Source: Stieleria varia (GTDB lineage Bacteria; Planctomycetota; Planctomycetia; Pirellulales; Pirellulaceae). From it: a DNA stretch of 64,000 nt. The DNA lies in assembly GCF_038443385.1 (NCBI RefSeq), contig NZ_CP151726.1, positions 8,184,001 through 8,248,000 on the forward strand. Reading direction: 5' to 3'. Positions 8,901 through 18,649 of this stretch are shown in pieces; positions within the stretch are counted from its first letter, which is position 1; every line of letters begins with the position of its first letter. Both the position numbers and the translations under genes were made by a program. The notes under the pieces were generated by a model. That model was not told the origin of the DNA and did not search any database. It saw only the letters and a program-made list of their open reading frames with translations.

Positions 8901-9563
8901 CTAGCTCGTCAGCGGCAATGGGCTGAAAGATAGCTCTTGATGCCAGCGTTTGAGTTGTTCTGGTGAGATTGATTGGCCTGATCGGTCGATCACGATCCAC
9001 GGGCGAGCCTTGCGGATCACTCCCTTTTCGAGAAACTCGCCAAACAATCGCAAACGAACGCCAGTATTACCTCCGCCAGACAGATCACTTGTGAAGGGAC
9101 TGTCGTGCGGACCAAGCAGAATCGCGGTGGAATGTGTTTCGGAAATCGTTGCCGAAATAGCAGGACCGGCGAGTTCATCGTCAGCACGAATCGTTTGATG
9201 TTGGCCTGCACTGAGTACGTCGACCGTCGGATGGGCGTCCAGCAGGACGGTCTCGATCGACGTGACACACTCCAGCACGAGCACGTCAGCGTCGCTTTGA
9301 ATCGGTCGCAACATCAACCGCAATCCGAACTGGCCGCCGGATTGCGGATAACGCAAATGCAACTCGTCTGCTCGCACGAACAACTCGTCCAACTCGGGCA
9401 ACGTTTGATCGTCCACCGCCGCAAGTGAAACGTAGGCGACTCCATCTCGCTCGCCGTCCACGAGGGAGATCGGTGAACTACCGCCACGAGCCTCCAACAG
9501 CCAGACCGAATTGCCGGTCTGCCAGGCAACGATGCCGCGACGATTGGGATGCACGATCCACAT
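8901..9563 (-). CDS. Unknown protein between peroxiredoxin and exchanger
   Basis: 220 residues, ATG 9563. No signal peptide or membrane segment; the protein looks soluble and beta-rich. I do not recognise a family. Features that can be seen: an early WIVHPNRRGIVAWQTGNSVW stretch, acidic patches, and a C-terminal segment RPWIVIDRSGQSISPEQLKRW resembling the ends of cytosolic sugar- or nucleotide-related proteins, but not diagnostic. It sits 50 bp after the peroxiredoxin gene and 10 bp before the exchanger gene, so co-transcription is likely. Confidence 0.65.
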   Translation of the reverse strand: MWIVHPNRRGIVAWQTGNSVWLLEARGGSSPISLVDGERDGVAYVSLAAVDDQTLPELDELFVRADELHLRYPQSGGQFGLRLMLRPIQSDADVLVLECVTSIETVLLDAHPTVDVLSAGQHQTIRADDELAGPAISATISETHSTAILLGPHDSPFTSDLSGGGNTGVRLRLFGEFLEKGVIRKARPWIVIDRSGQSISPEQLKRWHQELSFSPLPLTS

Positions 9564-9613
9564 CTGGTTGACTCTCTGATTGGATGCCGCTGAGTTGTCC
9601 GCTTGACGTTTTC

Positions 9614-10207
9614 TTAGCCCGCGTACTCGGCGCTGAAAAACGCCTTGCTGTTTTCCACATCGGGCTTGATCGTGCGGCTTCCTTCGTCCCAGTTGGCCGG
9701 GCAGACTTCGCCGTTGGTTTCAAAGTACTGCAATGCTTTAACCATTCGCAGCGCTTCATCGACGCTTCGTCCCAAAGGCAAATCGTTGACGACTTGATGT
9801 CGCACAGTGCCTTCTTTGTCGATCAAGAACAAACCACGTAGCGCGACGCCGCCGTCCAACAACACGTCATAGTCGCGTGAGATCTGTTTGCTCAAGTCCG
9901 CGATCAGCGGATACGCCGTCTTGCCGATCCCGCCTTGATTGCGTGGCGTATTGGTCCAAGCAAGGTGGGTGAAATGACTGTCGATCGAAACGCCCAGGAT
10001 CTGCACTCCCAGTTTTTCGAAATCGGCCGCGCGGTCGCTGAAGGCGATGATTTCGGTGGGACAGACGAACGTGAAGTCCAACGGCCAAAAGAACAGCAGA
10101 ACATACTTGCCCTTGTAATCGCTCAAGGAGACTTCCTTGAACTGACCATCAGGCATCACGGCTTGGGCTTTGAAATCAGGTGCTTGCTGGGTAACCAAAA
10201 CACTCAT
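9614..10207 (-). CDS. ahpC: Typical 2-Cys peroxiredoxin (AhpC/TSA)
   Basis: 197 residues. Peroxidatic Cys49 lies in DFTFVCPTE and resolving Cys169 in GEVCPANW, the signature pair of typical 2-Cys peroxiredoxins, which reduce H2O2 and organic peroxides in the cytosol with electrons from thioredoxin or AhpF. The usual FFYPLDFTF reads FFWPLDFTF here. The C-terminus ends AEYAG and lacks the GGLG...YF features of overoxidation-sensitive eukaryotic enzymes. It is the first gene of a probable three-gene minus-strand operon. No OxyR or PerR site was recognised in the 346-bp upstream gap. Confidence 0.95.
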   Translation of the reverse strand: MSVLVTQQAPDFKAQAVMPDGQFKEVSLSDYKGKYVLLFFWPLDFTFVCPTEIIAFSDRAADFEKLGVQILGVSIDSHFTHLAWTNTPRNQGGIGKTAYPLIADLSKQISRDYDVLLDGGVALRGLFLIDKEGTVRHQVVNDLPLGRSVDEALRMVKALQYFETNGEVCPANWDEGSRTIKPDVENSKAFFSAEYAG

Positions 10208-10553
10208 GGAAATTCAGTATGGCTGGAGGGTATCAATGGAATGGTCATTCAGCCGCGACGATGGCGTGGAGCCTCGGGGCGTAGGGGCTGAAACGCGCAA
10301 ACGAGCGTCAGAATCGACACTGCGGACGCTCGAACGCTGTCACTATTGAGGCAACGGCGATTTCAGGCAACCGGTGACCCCCTCGAATCGGTGATTTTGA
10401 CCTCGGCAGACAGATCCTGGGACGCCTAAGTATGCTAAAACATTCATTCTTTTCCCGGCCCTAGTCAACTCGATGCGAATTTCGGCAGCCCGGAGTCCTG
10501 TGATTCTGTAACGGCCGACCATTCACCTCGAGCGTGTTCTTATGAGGATTCCG
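10208..10553. other. Intergenic gap between divergent genes
   Basis: Divergent intergenic stretch between the peroxiredoxin gene and an unknown membrane protein gene. It must hold the promoters of both, but I see no repeat, hairpin with T-run, or recognisable operator. Confidence 0.5.
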
Positions 10554-11201
10554 ATGTCCGTTTCTTCCAGTGAAGATCAAGTCGCTGATGCTGCGTCTGA
10601 CGCCGCCTCGGGCAACTCTGTGATCAGAAAAACTATCCTTTTCGCCGTTCTGGCGGTCATGATCGCTGCCTTGATCTACGACTATCGGGTCGCCCGACCT
10701 GCCGTCGCCAAGGCCTACGACGACATCGCCACCGCCAGTGTGGAAGCCAACAAAAACCCAGACGACGTTCTGACCAAAGAAGACGTCGCCAAGCTGCTCG
10801 ACAAAGAACCGATCGAAACGTTCAACGATGGTGTCGAATTGGTCGAAGTTTATGCGTGGACGAGTGGAATCCCGGGTCGCCCCCACAAGCTGTACACCGT
10901 CTTCAAACCTCACGGCACCAACCACATCTTTTACCGCCATGCGAAATTCGCCTACGAATCGTCGAGCGAAGTCTCTCCCGTGGCCGGCAAAGTCGTCGGA
11001 ACCGATATGACGGACGCCGAGCGTGAGGCATACGAAGCTCAGATGCTGACGCCAGATCCCTCGGCCGACAACAACAAAGCCGACTCGTCGCCTGGTAAAG
11101 AATCTTCAGAGGACTCCGCCACAAATCCCGATCTCACGCCACCGGCTGATCCGAAACCCAAAGTGACCGACGAAACACCGCCTCCCGCCGACGCGAAGTA
11201 A
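10554..11201 (+). CDS. Hypothetical single-pass membrane protein
   Basis: 215 residues from ATG 10554, chosen because AGGAT lies about 6 nt upstream; an in-frame ATG at 10542 is also possible. One membrane segment (TILFAVLAVMIAALIYDY, about residues 29-46) follows a short polar N-terminus, so most of the protein is probably extracytoplasmic. A folded middle region (KEDVAKLLDKEPIETF through PHGTNHIFYRHAKFAYE) is followed by an acidic, Pro-rich tail. No family recognised. Confidence 0.7.
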   Translation: MSVSSSEDQVADAASDAASGNSVIRKTILFAVLAVMIAALIYDYRVARPAVAKAYDDIATASVEANKNPDDVLTKEDVAKLLDKEPIETFNDGVELVEVYAWTSGIPGRPHKLYTVFKPHGTNHIFYRHAKFAYESSSEVSPVAGKVVGTDMTDAEREAYEAQMLTPDPSADNNKADSSPGKESSEDSATNPDLTPPADPKPKVTDETPPPADAK

Positions 11202-11270
11202 CGCGACTGAATGCACAACGTTCTAGGACCACGCTATCGATCTGGAAGATCGTGCGACTGTCATCATTCC

Positions 11271-12248
11271 TTACCCAAAGGCCTTTCGCAACATCGCCAG
11301 ACTTTGCGGAATGGCCTTTTCGTGTTTTTCCTTGCCCTCAAACTCCAGTGACACGTACCCTGTGTAACCGACATCCTTGAGGATTTCGGCCACGCGGTCA
11401 TAGTCGATCTCCAGTGTGTACCAGGTTCCGCCGCCAAAGTACGTCTTGGCTTGCACGAACACCGCTTCGGGTGCCAACTCACGATACTGTTCGTACTGGT
11501 TTTCCAAAAAGTTGCCCGTGTCCAAGGTCGCCTTGAGCCACGGTGAATCCACGTCCCGGATCACACGCAAGACACCGGCGGCGGTCCGGCCAAGTCCCCA
11601 GTGGTTTTCCAAACCCAGCACCACTCCGCATTTTTCAGCAACCGGCAGACACTTCTCCAGCGAGTCAATCACCCAGCCAAAGCCGTCCTCGTCGGTGTAG
11701 CCTTCCAATCGCGGCTCGATCCCTTTGTTGGCCATCAATTCATCGAAATCCTTCGATGTCCCCCAACGCCCCGTGTTGACCCGAATCGTCGGGATGCCAA
11801 GCGAGTACGCCAACTCGATGCACTTGATCGTGTGGTCGATGTTCTCCTGTCGCTTGTCGGCATCGGGATAGACAAAGGATTGATGGGTCGAAAGCCCACA
11901 CAGACTCAAGCCCGCTCGAAAGGCACGTTGCTTGATCCTCTGAAGCGCGCCGTTGGATTCGTCTTGCATCTGAACGTGCAAGATCTCAACGGCATCGAAG
12001 CCCGCTTCGGCGGCCAAGTCGATGCACTCTTCGATCCCGAGCTTGCTGTCGTCCCGGTAACGCCAATAGGAATAGGTGGAGACCGCGATGGGGTTAGCCC
12101 GAGCCCCTGAGGGCGTCAGAGCAGCAAAGGGATTATCGGAAGCCACCGCTGGGGACGAGAATCCGGTCGCGCAAACAGCGGCCGACGCCGCAGCAGCCAA
12201 GGAAGTTCCCAGCAGGCGGCGACGCGAAGTGGAATATGACGGATTCAT
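11271..12248 (-). CDS. Tat-exported sugar phosphate isomerase/epimerase-like protein
   Basis: 325 residues from ATG 12248 (upstream residues to 12302 do not fit a signal peptide). The N-terminus has a twin-arginine signal, STSRRRLLGTSLAAAASAAV, so export in folded form is predicted. The body is an AP endonuclease 2/xylose-isomerase-like TIM barrel (PF01261): CIDLAAEAGFDAVEILHVQ, a central GVVLGLENHWG with the metal-binding Glu, LKATLDTGNFLEN, and GYVSLEFEGKE near the end. Members interconvert or epimerise sugars and inositols using a divalent metal; the substrate cannot be read from sequence. It is followed, not closely coupled, by unrelated genes. Confidence 0.88.
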   Translation of the reverse strand: MNPSYSTSRRRLLGTSLAAAASAAVCATGFSSPAVASDNPFAALTPSGARANPIAVSTYSYWRYRDDSKLGIEECIDLAAEAGFDAVEILHVQMQDESNGALQRIKQRAFRAGLSLCGLSTHQSFVYPDADKRQENIDHTIKCIELAYSLGIPTIRVNTGRWGTSKDFDELMANKGIEPRLEGYTDEDGFGWVIDSLEKCLPVAEKCGVVLGLENHWGLGRTAAGVLRVIRDVDSPWLKATLDTGNFLENQYEQYRELAPEAVFVQAKTYFGGGTWYTLEIDYDRVAEILKDVGYTGYVSLEFEGKEKHEKAIPQSLAMLRKAFG

Positions 12249-12353
12249 GATGCATAGGGCTCCAGGGCAAAACAATCGATTTCGCCCCAATGTACCAAAC
12301 ACACCCGTTCCACACCGCAGTCAACTGCACACCGCGGTAACGGCGCAGCCAGA

Positions 12354-14078
12354 TCAAGGCCGCGGTGCTGCCGCCGCCAGCGACTCCAACTCGTCACGTC
12401 CGACCCGGGTGCAAAACTCGCCGAGGGATTCGCCCTCGTTGCGATGCGATTTGTACGCACTGCAAACACCGACGATTTCGTCGACCAACGTGTCCGCAGG
12501 AACCAGATCCTTGTAGACGTAGGCGAGTCGATTGCCCAGCCAACCGCCTCCGGCATAGAACGTGTACTTCTCCTTGGCTTTGCCGACAAACGCCAAATCG
12601 GCGTTGTAGGGTCGCGCACAACCGTTGGGACATCCGGTCATCCGGATGGTAAAGCGGTCTTTGTCCAAGCCGAGTTTCGCCAGAGGCGCCTCCAGCCCAT
12701 CGATCAAACTTGGCAAGTATCGTTCGCTCTCCGTGATCGCCAACCCACACGTGGGCAACGCGACGCAGGCCATCGACCAACGACGTACCGTACTGGTGTC
12801 TTCGGTCAAACGAACCCCGTGATCCGAAAAGATCTTGGTCAGTTTGTCTTTGTCCGCCGGATCGATGTCAGTAAAGATGATGCTCTGATGCCCGGTCATG
12901 CGAAGCTCGGTATTGAACTCCTTGCACGCGGCACGCATGGCGGCTTTGAGTTGCACTTTCTCATTATCGTACAAACGACCGTTCTCGATGTTCAGACCGT
13001 AGGACCACTTGCCATCCAGCTGATCCTGCCATCCCATGTGGTCGTCAAAACCGGTAACGTCGTCTTCGGTGCAATCCTTCAGCGGTGTACCCAAGTACTC
13101 TTCGACCGCGCGGCGGAACTTGTCGATGCCCCACTTGTCGACCAGGTACTTCATCCGCGCGATCTTGCGATCTTCGCGGTTGCCGTAGTCCCGTTGGACC
13201 TTCAAGATCGCCTTGGCCACCTCAACGGCTTGATCCGGCGTGCAGAACGCCATCCGTTTGGCGAGCGCAGGATAGGTTTTTTCTTTCAACGCGGGCGTGG
13301 TGCCCATACCGCCGCCGGCCAACACGTTGAAACCGATGATCTTGCCATCGCGAACGACGGCCAAGAATCCGACATCCTGGGTGTAAATGTCGATGCAGTT
13401 GTCTTCGGGCAATGCGATGCCCATCTTGAACTTGCGGGGCAAGTACCGCGGTCCATAGAGCGGCTCGACGACTCCCGTCGGCTCACCGCCACCCTCAAGC
13501 GTTTTCTCACCGGTTTCCGGATCTTCCACCCAGAGCTCGTGGTACGCCGGTGTTTGTGGAGCCAAGGCGATGGTCAGCTCATCGGTCAACTGATTCAGTT
13601 GCTCGCGAATCCCATCGTTGATCTTCGCCGGACAGCACATGATGTTCCGATTGACGTCACCGCACGCCGCCAGGGTGGACAGTCCGATTTCATTGATGCG
13701 GTTGATGGTCTTGCGCAAGTCCGACTTGAGCACACCGTGCAACTGGATCGTTTGACGCGTGGTGATCTTCATCGTCGAATCACCCAGCTCGTCACACATG
13801 TCCAAGTGCGCCAGCATCTGTGACGAAGTGATCCGGCCGCCCGGAATCCGGCATCGCACCATCATCGAGTACGCTTTGCCGCCGCCGGTTTTCTTTAGCT
13901 CGGCGCGTTGGTCGCGGTTGTCCTGCTGGTAGGTCCCGTGAAACTTGAGCAGTTGGATATCGGCGTCACCAAAGTGGTCGGTATCGGCAGCCATCTCCGG
14001 GCCGATCGTGCCGGCGAGGAACTGGCTTTCTTCTTTGATCTTCTCTACTTTGCTAAGCTTCGGCGTGTCAGTAGACAT
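12354..14078 (-). CDS. cysI: Assimilatory sulfite reductase hemoprotein
   Basis: 574 residues, the usual length of CysI and ferredoxin-sulfite reductases. It reduces sulfite to sulfide by six electrons, using siroheme coupled to a 4Fe-4S cluster. The cluster ligands are present as CVALPTC and CPNGC (C-x5-C and C-x3-C) near the C-terminus. Duplicated ferredoxin-like half domains are visible: RIPGGRITSSQMLAHLDMC with TTRQTIQLHGV, and KFKMGIALPEDNCIDIYTQD with GGGMGTTP. Family members also include ferredoxin-nitrite reductases, but the CVALPTCGLAITESER context favours sulfite. No flavoprotein (CysJ) gene is nearby, so the electron donor may be ferredoxin. It is divergent from folD. Confidence 0.92.
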   Translation of the reverse strand: MSTDTPKLSKVEKIKEESQFLAGTIGPEMAADTDHFGDADIQLLKFHGTYQQDNRDQRAELKKTGGGKAYSMMVRCRIPGGRITSSQMLAHLDMCDELGDSTMKITTRQTIQLHGVLKSDLRKTINRINEIGLSTLAACGDVNRNIMCCPAKINDGIREQLNQLTDELTIALAPQTPAYHELWVEDPETGEKTLEGGGEPTGVVEPLYGPRYLPRKFKMGIALPEDNCIDIYTQDVGFLAVVRDGKIIGFNVLAGGGMGTTPALKEKTYPALAKRMAFCTPDQAVEVAKAILKVQRDYGNREDRKIARMKYLVDKWGIDKFRRAVEEYLGTPLKDCTEDDVTGFDDHMGWQDQLDGKWSYGLNIENGRLYDNEKVQLKAAMRAACKEFNTELRMTGHQSIIFTDIDPADKDKLTKIFSDHGVRLTEDTSTVRRWSMACVALPTCGLAITESERYLPSLIDGLEAPLAKLGLDKDRFTIRMTGCPNGCARPYNADLAFVGKAKEKYTFYAGGGWLGNRLAYVYKDLVPADTLVDEIVGVCSAYKSHRNEGESLGEFCTRVGRDELESLAAAAPRP

Positions 14079-14237
14079 CGAGCATGGGGTCCTGTGTAAA
14101 TATATTCGACGGTAGGTTCCGCACGTCGCTGCGTGCGGTCAGACTACGGTGGGCAGGTGAAACTATAACGACCGTCGGACGTTATCACTATGGTGATCCT
14201 TTTCGTCCGGCTCCTACACCCAGAGGGGAATGAATTC

Positions 14238-15137
14238 ATGAGTGGCCGGATCCTGGACGGAAAGCAAATCGCTGCGGAAATCCGCGAGGAAGTGGGGCGT
14301 GATGTCGCAGCTTTCGTTGCCGCCGGAAACCCCGCCCCCTGCCTCGCGGCCGTCCTGGTGGGCGAAGACCCGGCCAGCCAGGTCTATGTTCGCAACAAAG
14401 CCCGAGCCTGCGAAAAAGCAGGGATCGAAGGACGAACTCACCGCTTGGCGGCCGACTGTGGTCAAAAACACTTGATGGATCTCGTCGCCCAGCTCAACGC
14501 AGACCCGAGCGTCAACGGCATCCTGGTTCAACTGCCGCTGCCCAACCCCAGCGGAGGCCCCTCCTACGACGAGCGAGCGGTTCTCGATGCCGTGGATCCC
14601 CTCAAAGACGTTGATGCATTTTCACCGATCAACGTCGGACTGCTGATGCAAGGCCGACCGCGGTTCCTGCCCTGTACGCCTCACGGCATCGTGCAGTTAC
14701 TGGCTCGCTGCGACATTTCTGTCGCCGGCAAACAAGTCTGTGTGGTCGGCCGCAGCGACATCGTTGGCAAACCGATGGCCATGATGCTGGCCCAAAAAGA
14801 TGGCACGTGCGGCCCCGCCGTCGCCAACGCAACGGTCACCTTGGCTCACAGTCGCACGGAAGACCTAGCCGCAGTGTGCCGCACCGCGGACTGTTTGATC
14901 GCTGCGGTGGGCCGTCCAGAAATGATCACCGCCGACATGGTCAAACCCGGCGCGGTGGTCATCGATGTGGGAATCAACCGCGTGGGCGAAAAATTGGTCG
15001 GCGATGTCGCCTATGATACGGTCCGCGAGGTCGCGTCGGCCATCACTCCGGTGCCCGGCGGCGTTGGCCCACTGACCATCGCCATGCTGTTGCACAACAC
15101 GTTGATGGCCGCAAAGTTGCAATGTGCTCAGAGCTGA
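14238..15137 (+). CDS. folD: Bifunctional methylenetetrahydrofolate dehydrogenase/cyclohydrolase
   Basis: 299 residues from ATG 14238, with GAGGGGAA about 8 nt upstream. It oxidises 5,10-methylene-THF with NADP+ and hydrolyses the product to 10-formyl-THF in cytosolic one-carbon metabolism. Signatures present: VGEDPASQVYVRNKARACEK (Tyr and catalytic Lys), GILVQLPLP, DVDAFSPINVG, PCTPHGIVQLL, VVGRSDIVGKPMAMML and TPVPGGVGPLTIAML. Length matches the family. Monocistronic by position. Confidence 0.97.
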   Translation: MSGRILDGKQIAAEIREEVGRDVAAFVAAGNPAPCLAAVLVGEDPASQVYVRNKARACEKAGIEGRTHRLAADCGQKHLMDLVAQLNADPSVNGILVQLPLPNPSGGPSYDERAVLDAVDPLKDVDAFSPINVGLLMQGRPRFLPCTPHGIVQLLARCDISVAGKQVCVVGRSDIVGKPMAMMLAQKDGTCGPAVANATVTLAHSRTEDLAAVCRTADCLIAAVGRPEMITADMVKPGAVVIDVGINRVGEKLVGDVAYDTVREVASAITPVPGGVGPLTIAMLLHNTLMAAKLQCAQS

Positions 15138-15189
15138 CGCTTGCCGGTCCAAAAAGGCTGTCGATTTAGTCGAAATTGGGAACACATGG

Positions 15190-15255
15190 GTGAGCCGTGG
15201 GCCGTAAGGCACCGGGCAATGCGGTAGGCCCGGCCGCTTACGCATCGCGGCTCAC
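15190..15255. repeat. 66-bp REP palindrome, copy 1
   Basis: Begins GTGAGCCG and ends CGGCTCAC. On the opposite strand it matches 38403-38468 with about two differences. It lies between convergent folD and the FlgM-like gene. A related half (CCGCTGGCCGTCAGGCCACG) follows at about 15284-15303. Confidence 0.8.
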
Positions 15256-15328
15256 GGCGTATTATTGCGACGCCACCATCCAGACCGCTGGCCGTCAGGC
15301 CACGCGTTTCAAAACATGCTGTTCGCTC

Positions 15329-15652
15329 TCAGCCCCAATTGTCGAGCATGCGGTCCAACGCCGCATCCATTCGCTCGGGCGTGTCGTAGGTTCCGTCGGC
15401 GATTTGCCGACGCAATTCGGCAACGCGGTCGAACCGGATGCCCTCGCCAGCGACCGGCCCGGCGGACTCCATTCGGTTAGCTCCATGAGCCGCACTCAGA
15501 TCCAATTGATCCACGGGCGAGTTGCCACGTGTGGAGGTTTCACTGATCTTGGATGCGTCACCCGCGCCGGCAGCCTGTGAGACTTCGCCGGTACGTTGAA
15601 TGCCGCCAGTGGTTTGCGTGGTCGAGACGCGAAAGGGACCGTAAATCTGCAT
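15329..15652 (-). CDS. FlgM-like anti-sigma-28 factor
   Basis: 107 residues from ATG 15652, which has GGAG 9-10 nt upstream; the frame is open to 15781 but that part is unlike the family. The C-terminal segment RFDRVAELRRQIADGTYDTP fits the FlgM sigma-28-binding helices (VAEIRxAIxxGxY). The N-terminus MQIYGPFRVS resembles the start of planctomycete FlgM-type proteins. FlgM holds FliA inactive until the flagellar hook is complete and is then exported. No other flagellar gene is in the window. The call rests on a short motif. Confidence 0.65.
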   Translation of the reverse strand: MQIYGPFRVSTTQTTGGIQRTGEVSQAAGAGDASKISETSTRGNSPVDQLDLSAAHGANRMESAGPVAGEGIRFDRVAELRRQIADGTYDTPERMDAALDRMLDNWG

Positions 15653-16211
15653 CTGGGAATTGCTCCGAGTGGTGTTGGAACTTCCGGTCACACAGCCGCA
15701 CCCGATTGAACGGATACTCCTGATCGGCTGGCTTGCGGAGTCGTTAGCGCGAAATTGACCGGACCAAAGAACCCGTTCCATCCTGGATGAGCTTTTTTGG
15801 CCGTTTTCGCTTCGGTCGTCAGCGCCGCGATCCTTGTCCCAGGACGCAATCCATTAGTGAGAAGAGACTTTTCTCAGCGCGAAGAGGCGAAAACATAATA
15901 GTTGTCGGCCCCACGCTGCGTTGATCTTCAGCCGTTTTACGGCTTACGTCGATTTCCTCTCACCAGATTGCGCGTCCTGGTTTCCGGACCGCCGCCGACC
16001 CTATCAAAGCCGTGAAACTCCAGGCAAGATCATTGCCGGGGCTTTCTCCGTTTTTCTCGATTCAACCGATCTGTTAACAGAGCGGGCTATTGATATCGTG
16101 AGCCGCGACGCGTATGCGGACTATTCACGCAACTCTATACAACCTACGCAAAACGTTTGCACAAAACGGCTTGCGGGGATTGGCTCGAAAACAGTCTGCG
16201 TCTATCAGCAA
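15653..16211. other. Intergenic region with decayed CTAG-family repeat
   Basis: No convincing gene. The part at about 16120-16210 (GGACTATTCACGCAA..., GTTTGCACAAAACGG, GTCTGCGTCTATCAGC) is a decayed copy, in reverse, of the inner half of the repeat at 55301-55485. GTGAGCCGCGACGCGTATGC (16099-16118) is a half REP of the 66-bp type. Confidence 0.55.
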
Positions 16212-18314
16212 TCACCACAGACGCAGCACGCTGACCAAATTGTGATGCTGATCGGTCCAAAGCGGTGCATCTGCTAATTCGGCTTCGCTAGCAAACTCGG
16301 CATCGGCCAACTGCGGATCATCCAGCAACGGGTGACCCTCTGGCGAAATCAGCATCCATGTCGAATGCCGCGTTCCGATGTCCAAGTCCCCGCCCGCCCG
16401 ATACACACGGCTGACCAATCCGGCGTCGTGACTGAGCCGATGCACTAGTGGCACCAAGTTGAGGTGATTGTTGGAAACGTGAATGGCCAACACTCCGTCT
16501 GCGGCCAACCGATCCCGATACAGCTCCATTGACTCTCGTGTCAGCAAGTGCGCCGGGATCGCGTCGCTGCTGAACGCGTCCAGGACCAGCAGATCAAACC
16601 GCGCGTCCCGCATCCGCTCCAACACCAACCGTCCGTCACCCAAGTGATTCTCGATCGTCGATGGGCAATCCTTCATGAACGAAAAGTGCTCTTGAGCAAT
16701 CTCGACCACCGCCGGATTGATTTCGATCATGTCAAACCGGTCCGCTGGTCGACCGTAACTGGCCAAGACGCCGCATCCCAGTCCAACGACGCCGACTCGC
16801 ATCGACGGTTTGTCCGCCTGCAACGCAGCCAATGTCAGCCCCACGCCGCTTTTTCGACCGTAATAGGTGGTCGGTTCACTCTGGTGGGGAGCATTGCGTT
16901 GCATGCCGTGAATGGTGCTGCCGTGCACCAGTCGCATCCCCGCGTCATCCTTCAACACTCGCAGGACGCCAAAGAAGTTTCGTTCCGAGGCGATGATCTC
17001 ATCTTTCTCTGCCAAGAACACGGTCAGGAACGGAGCAATCATCAGGACTGCCGCACCGAACTTCAATCGCGACGCTGCGGTCCAATCGTAAGTCGTCTCA
17101 CGCCAGCCCTTGCACGCAAAGAACAACAGGAACGTGAGCGATGACACCAGGGCAACACTGAAGGGCAATTCGACAAAGCTGCTCAAAAACGTCGGACACA
17201 GTACCGCCACGATCAATCCGCCGATCGCGCCGCCGCCGGACAACATCGCGTAGTACTGTGTCAACAACCCCGCGGCTGGCTTGATCCGCGCGACTTCGCC
17301 GTGACACAGCAGACAAACCCCCAACAACATCACCATGTAACAACTGGCTTCCGCGATCAGTTGAACACTGCCTGGCAACATGCCTTTGGCTTGAATCAGT
17401 ACCAACGCGATCAATGTCGCGCCCGCGATGGCCTTGGGCTTGTACCACTGCGGTGAATCAAAACACACGATAAAACTGATCAAATACAAACTCAGCGGCA
17501 GCACCCACAAGAACGGAATCACGGCAACGTCTTGGCAAACATGATTGGTGACCACCAACAACATGGTCGACGCCAACGCGGGCAACGCAACCCATGCGGA
17601 GCGATGAATCCATGAGGGTGTGGCGGGTGGATCGGCTGATTTCGCTTCGCTGGTTCCTTCGGTTCCACCACCTGCTTTCACCCGGAACATACCGATCGCC
17701 ACGCCGCCTTGGACCAAGACGAACAAACAGAACATCAGTGACCACAACATCGACTGCGTCGACACCGAGAACACTGGCTCAAACAAGAACGGATAGCTCA
17801 ACAGAGCGAACAAAGAGCCCGCGTTGGAGAGCGCGTAAAGTCGATACACGCGGTCGCTGTCGTCTTGAAAACTCAACCAAGCCTGTACCAATGGCCCGGT
17901 GCTGGAGAGAACGAAGTACGGCAGCCCGACGTGACTGGCCAACATCCACAACAGGTACAGCGTCGGCGACTCGGCGCCGCCCGGTTTCCAAGCGTCAGAC
18001 GGCTCGATCGGCAACACCAACGCCGCAGCACTCAACAGCGTGATGTGAACAATGCCCTGCAACAGCGGCGGAAAATAGGTTTTCAGCAGGTGGGCATACA
18101 AATACCCTCCGAACAACAGCAATTGAAAGAACAACATGCAAGTCGTCCAGACAGCCGGAGTCCCGCCAAACCAAGGCAAAACGCATTTGCTGATGATCGG
18201 CTGGACTTGAAAGACCAAGAAAGCGCCCAGCAAAGTGGTTGCCGAAAACCAAATGATCGAATGACCGCCAGATGAACCGGCTTGCGCTGGCACCGATTGT
18301 GAGGGTTGTGTCAC
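16212..18314 (-). CDS. MFS-like/spermidine synthase-like fusion protein
   Basis: 700 residues, GTG start 18314 with GGGAC upstream. The N-terminal 430 residues are a polytopic membrane domain with ten or more hydrophobic segments (for example TLLGAFLVFQVQPIIS and WVLPLSLYLISFIVCF), typical of the fused MFS/spermidine synthase family. The C-terminal part (about 455-690) is a Rossmann methyltransferase-like aminopropyltransferase domain: VGVVGLGCGVLASYG (SAM-binding loop), FDMIEINPAVV, HLGDGRLVLERM and LLVLDAFSSDAIPAHLLT. Soluble homologues transfer aminopropyl groups to putrescine. Whether this membrane fusion makes or moves polyamines is unknown. Confidence 0.88.
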   Translation of the reverse strand: MTQPSQSVPAQAGSSGGHSIIWFSATTLLGAFLVFQVQPIISKCVLPWFGGTPAVWTTCMLFFQLLLFGGYLYAHLLKTYFPPLLQGIVHITLLSAAALVLPIEPSDAWKPGGAESPTLYLLWMLASHVGLPYFVLSSTGPLVQAWLSFQDDSDRVYRLYALSNAGSLFALLSYPFLFEPVFSVSTQSMLWSLMFCLFVLVQGGVAIGMFRVKAGGGTEGTSEAKSADPPATPSWIHRSAWVALPALASTMLLVVTNHVCQDVAVIPFLWVLPLSLYLISFIVCFDSPQWYKPKAIAGATLIALVLIQAKGMLPGSVQLIAEASCYMVMLLGVCLLCHGEVARIKPAAGLLTQYYAMLSGGGAIGGLIVAVLCPTFLSSFVELPFSVALVSSLTFLLFFACKGWRETTYDWTAASRLKFGAAVLMIAPFLTVFLAEKDEIIASERNFFGVLRVLKDDAGMRLVHGSTIHGMQRNAPHQSEPTTYYGRKSGVGLTLAALQADKPSMRVGVVGLGCGVLASYGRPADRFDMIEINPAVVEIAQEHFSFMKDCPSTIENHLGDGRLVLERMRDARFDLLVLDAFSSDAIPAHLLTRESMELYRDRLAADGVLAIHVSNNHLNLVPLVHRLSHDAGLVSRVYRAGGDLDIGTRHSTWMLISPEGHPLLDDPQLADAEFASEAELADAPLWTDQHHNLVSVLRLW

Positions 18315-18649
18315 CGAATTGTCCCGCGTGCGATTGAGAGTCAGGTGTAGAGTACGCAGAACACTAGGTCACAGAACACTCGGTCACAGCGCCGGTGATG
18401 CCGAAAAGCAACGCTTTTTCCCGGTGATTCGAGCACCTGAAAGCCCCCGTTCACACGCGTTAATGGAGAAATAGCACCCGCTGGATGAGGAAAAGCGGGA
18501 TGGGTGCCGCGAAATTCCCTGCAAGAATCGATGGACTGTGAAAGACCGGCCCAATTCGCCAGTATCCCCGTGTGAATCCGTCGATGCGGTTGCCCCGCTG
18601 GCCTGGGCGATATAATCACGATCATCTGTTCCAGGTGGATGCTGGCCCG
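18315..18649. other. Intergenic gap upstream of sigma factor
   Basis: Divergent gap holding promoters for the MFS/SpeE fusion and the sigma factor operon. The sigma frame is open from 18572, so the last part may be coding if an earlier start is used. No repeat or operator was recognised. Confidence 0.45.

Noticed and set aside
12444..13823. 459-residue plus-strand frame
   Set aside because: Lies entirely antisense to the sulfite reductase gene, whose motifs are complete.
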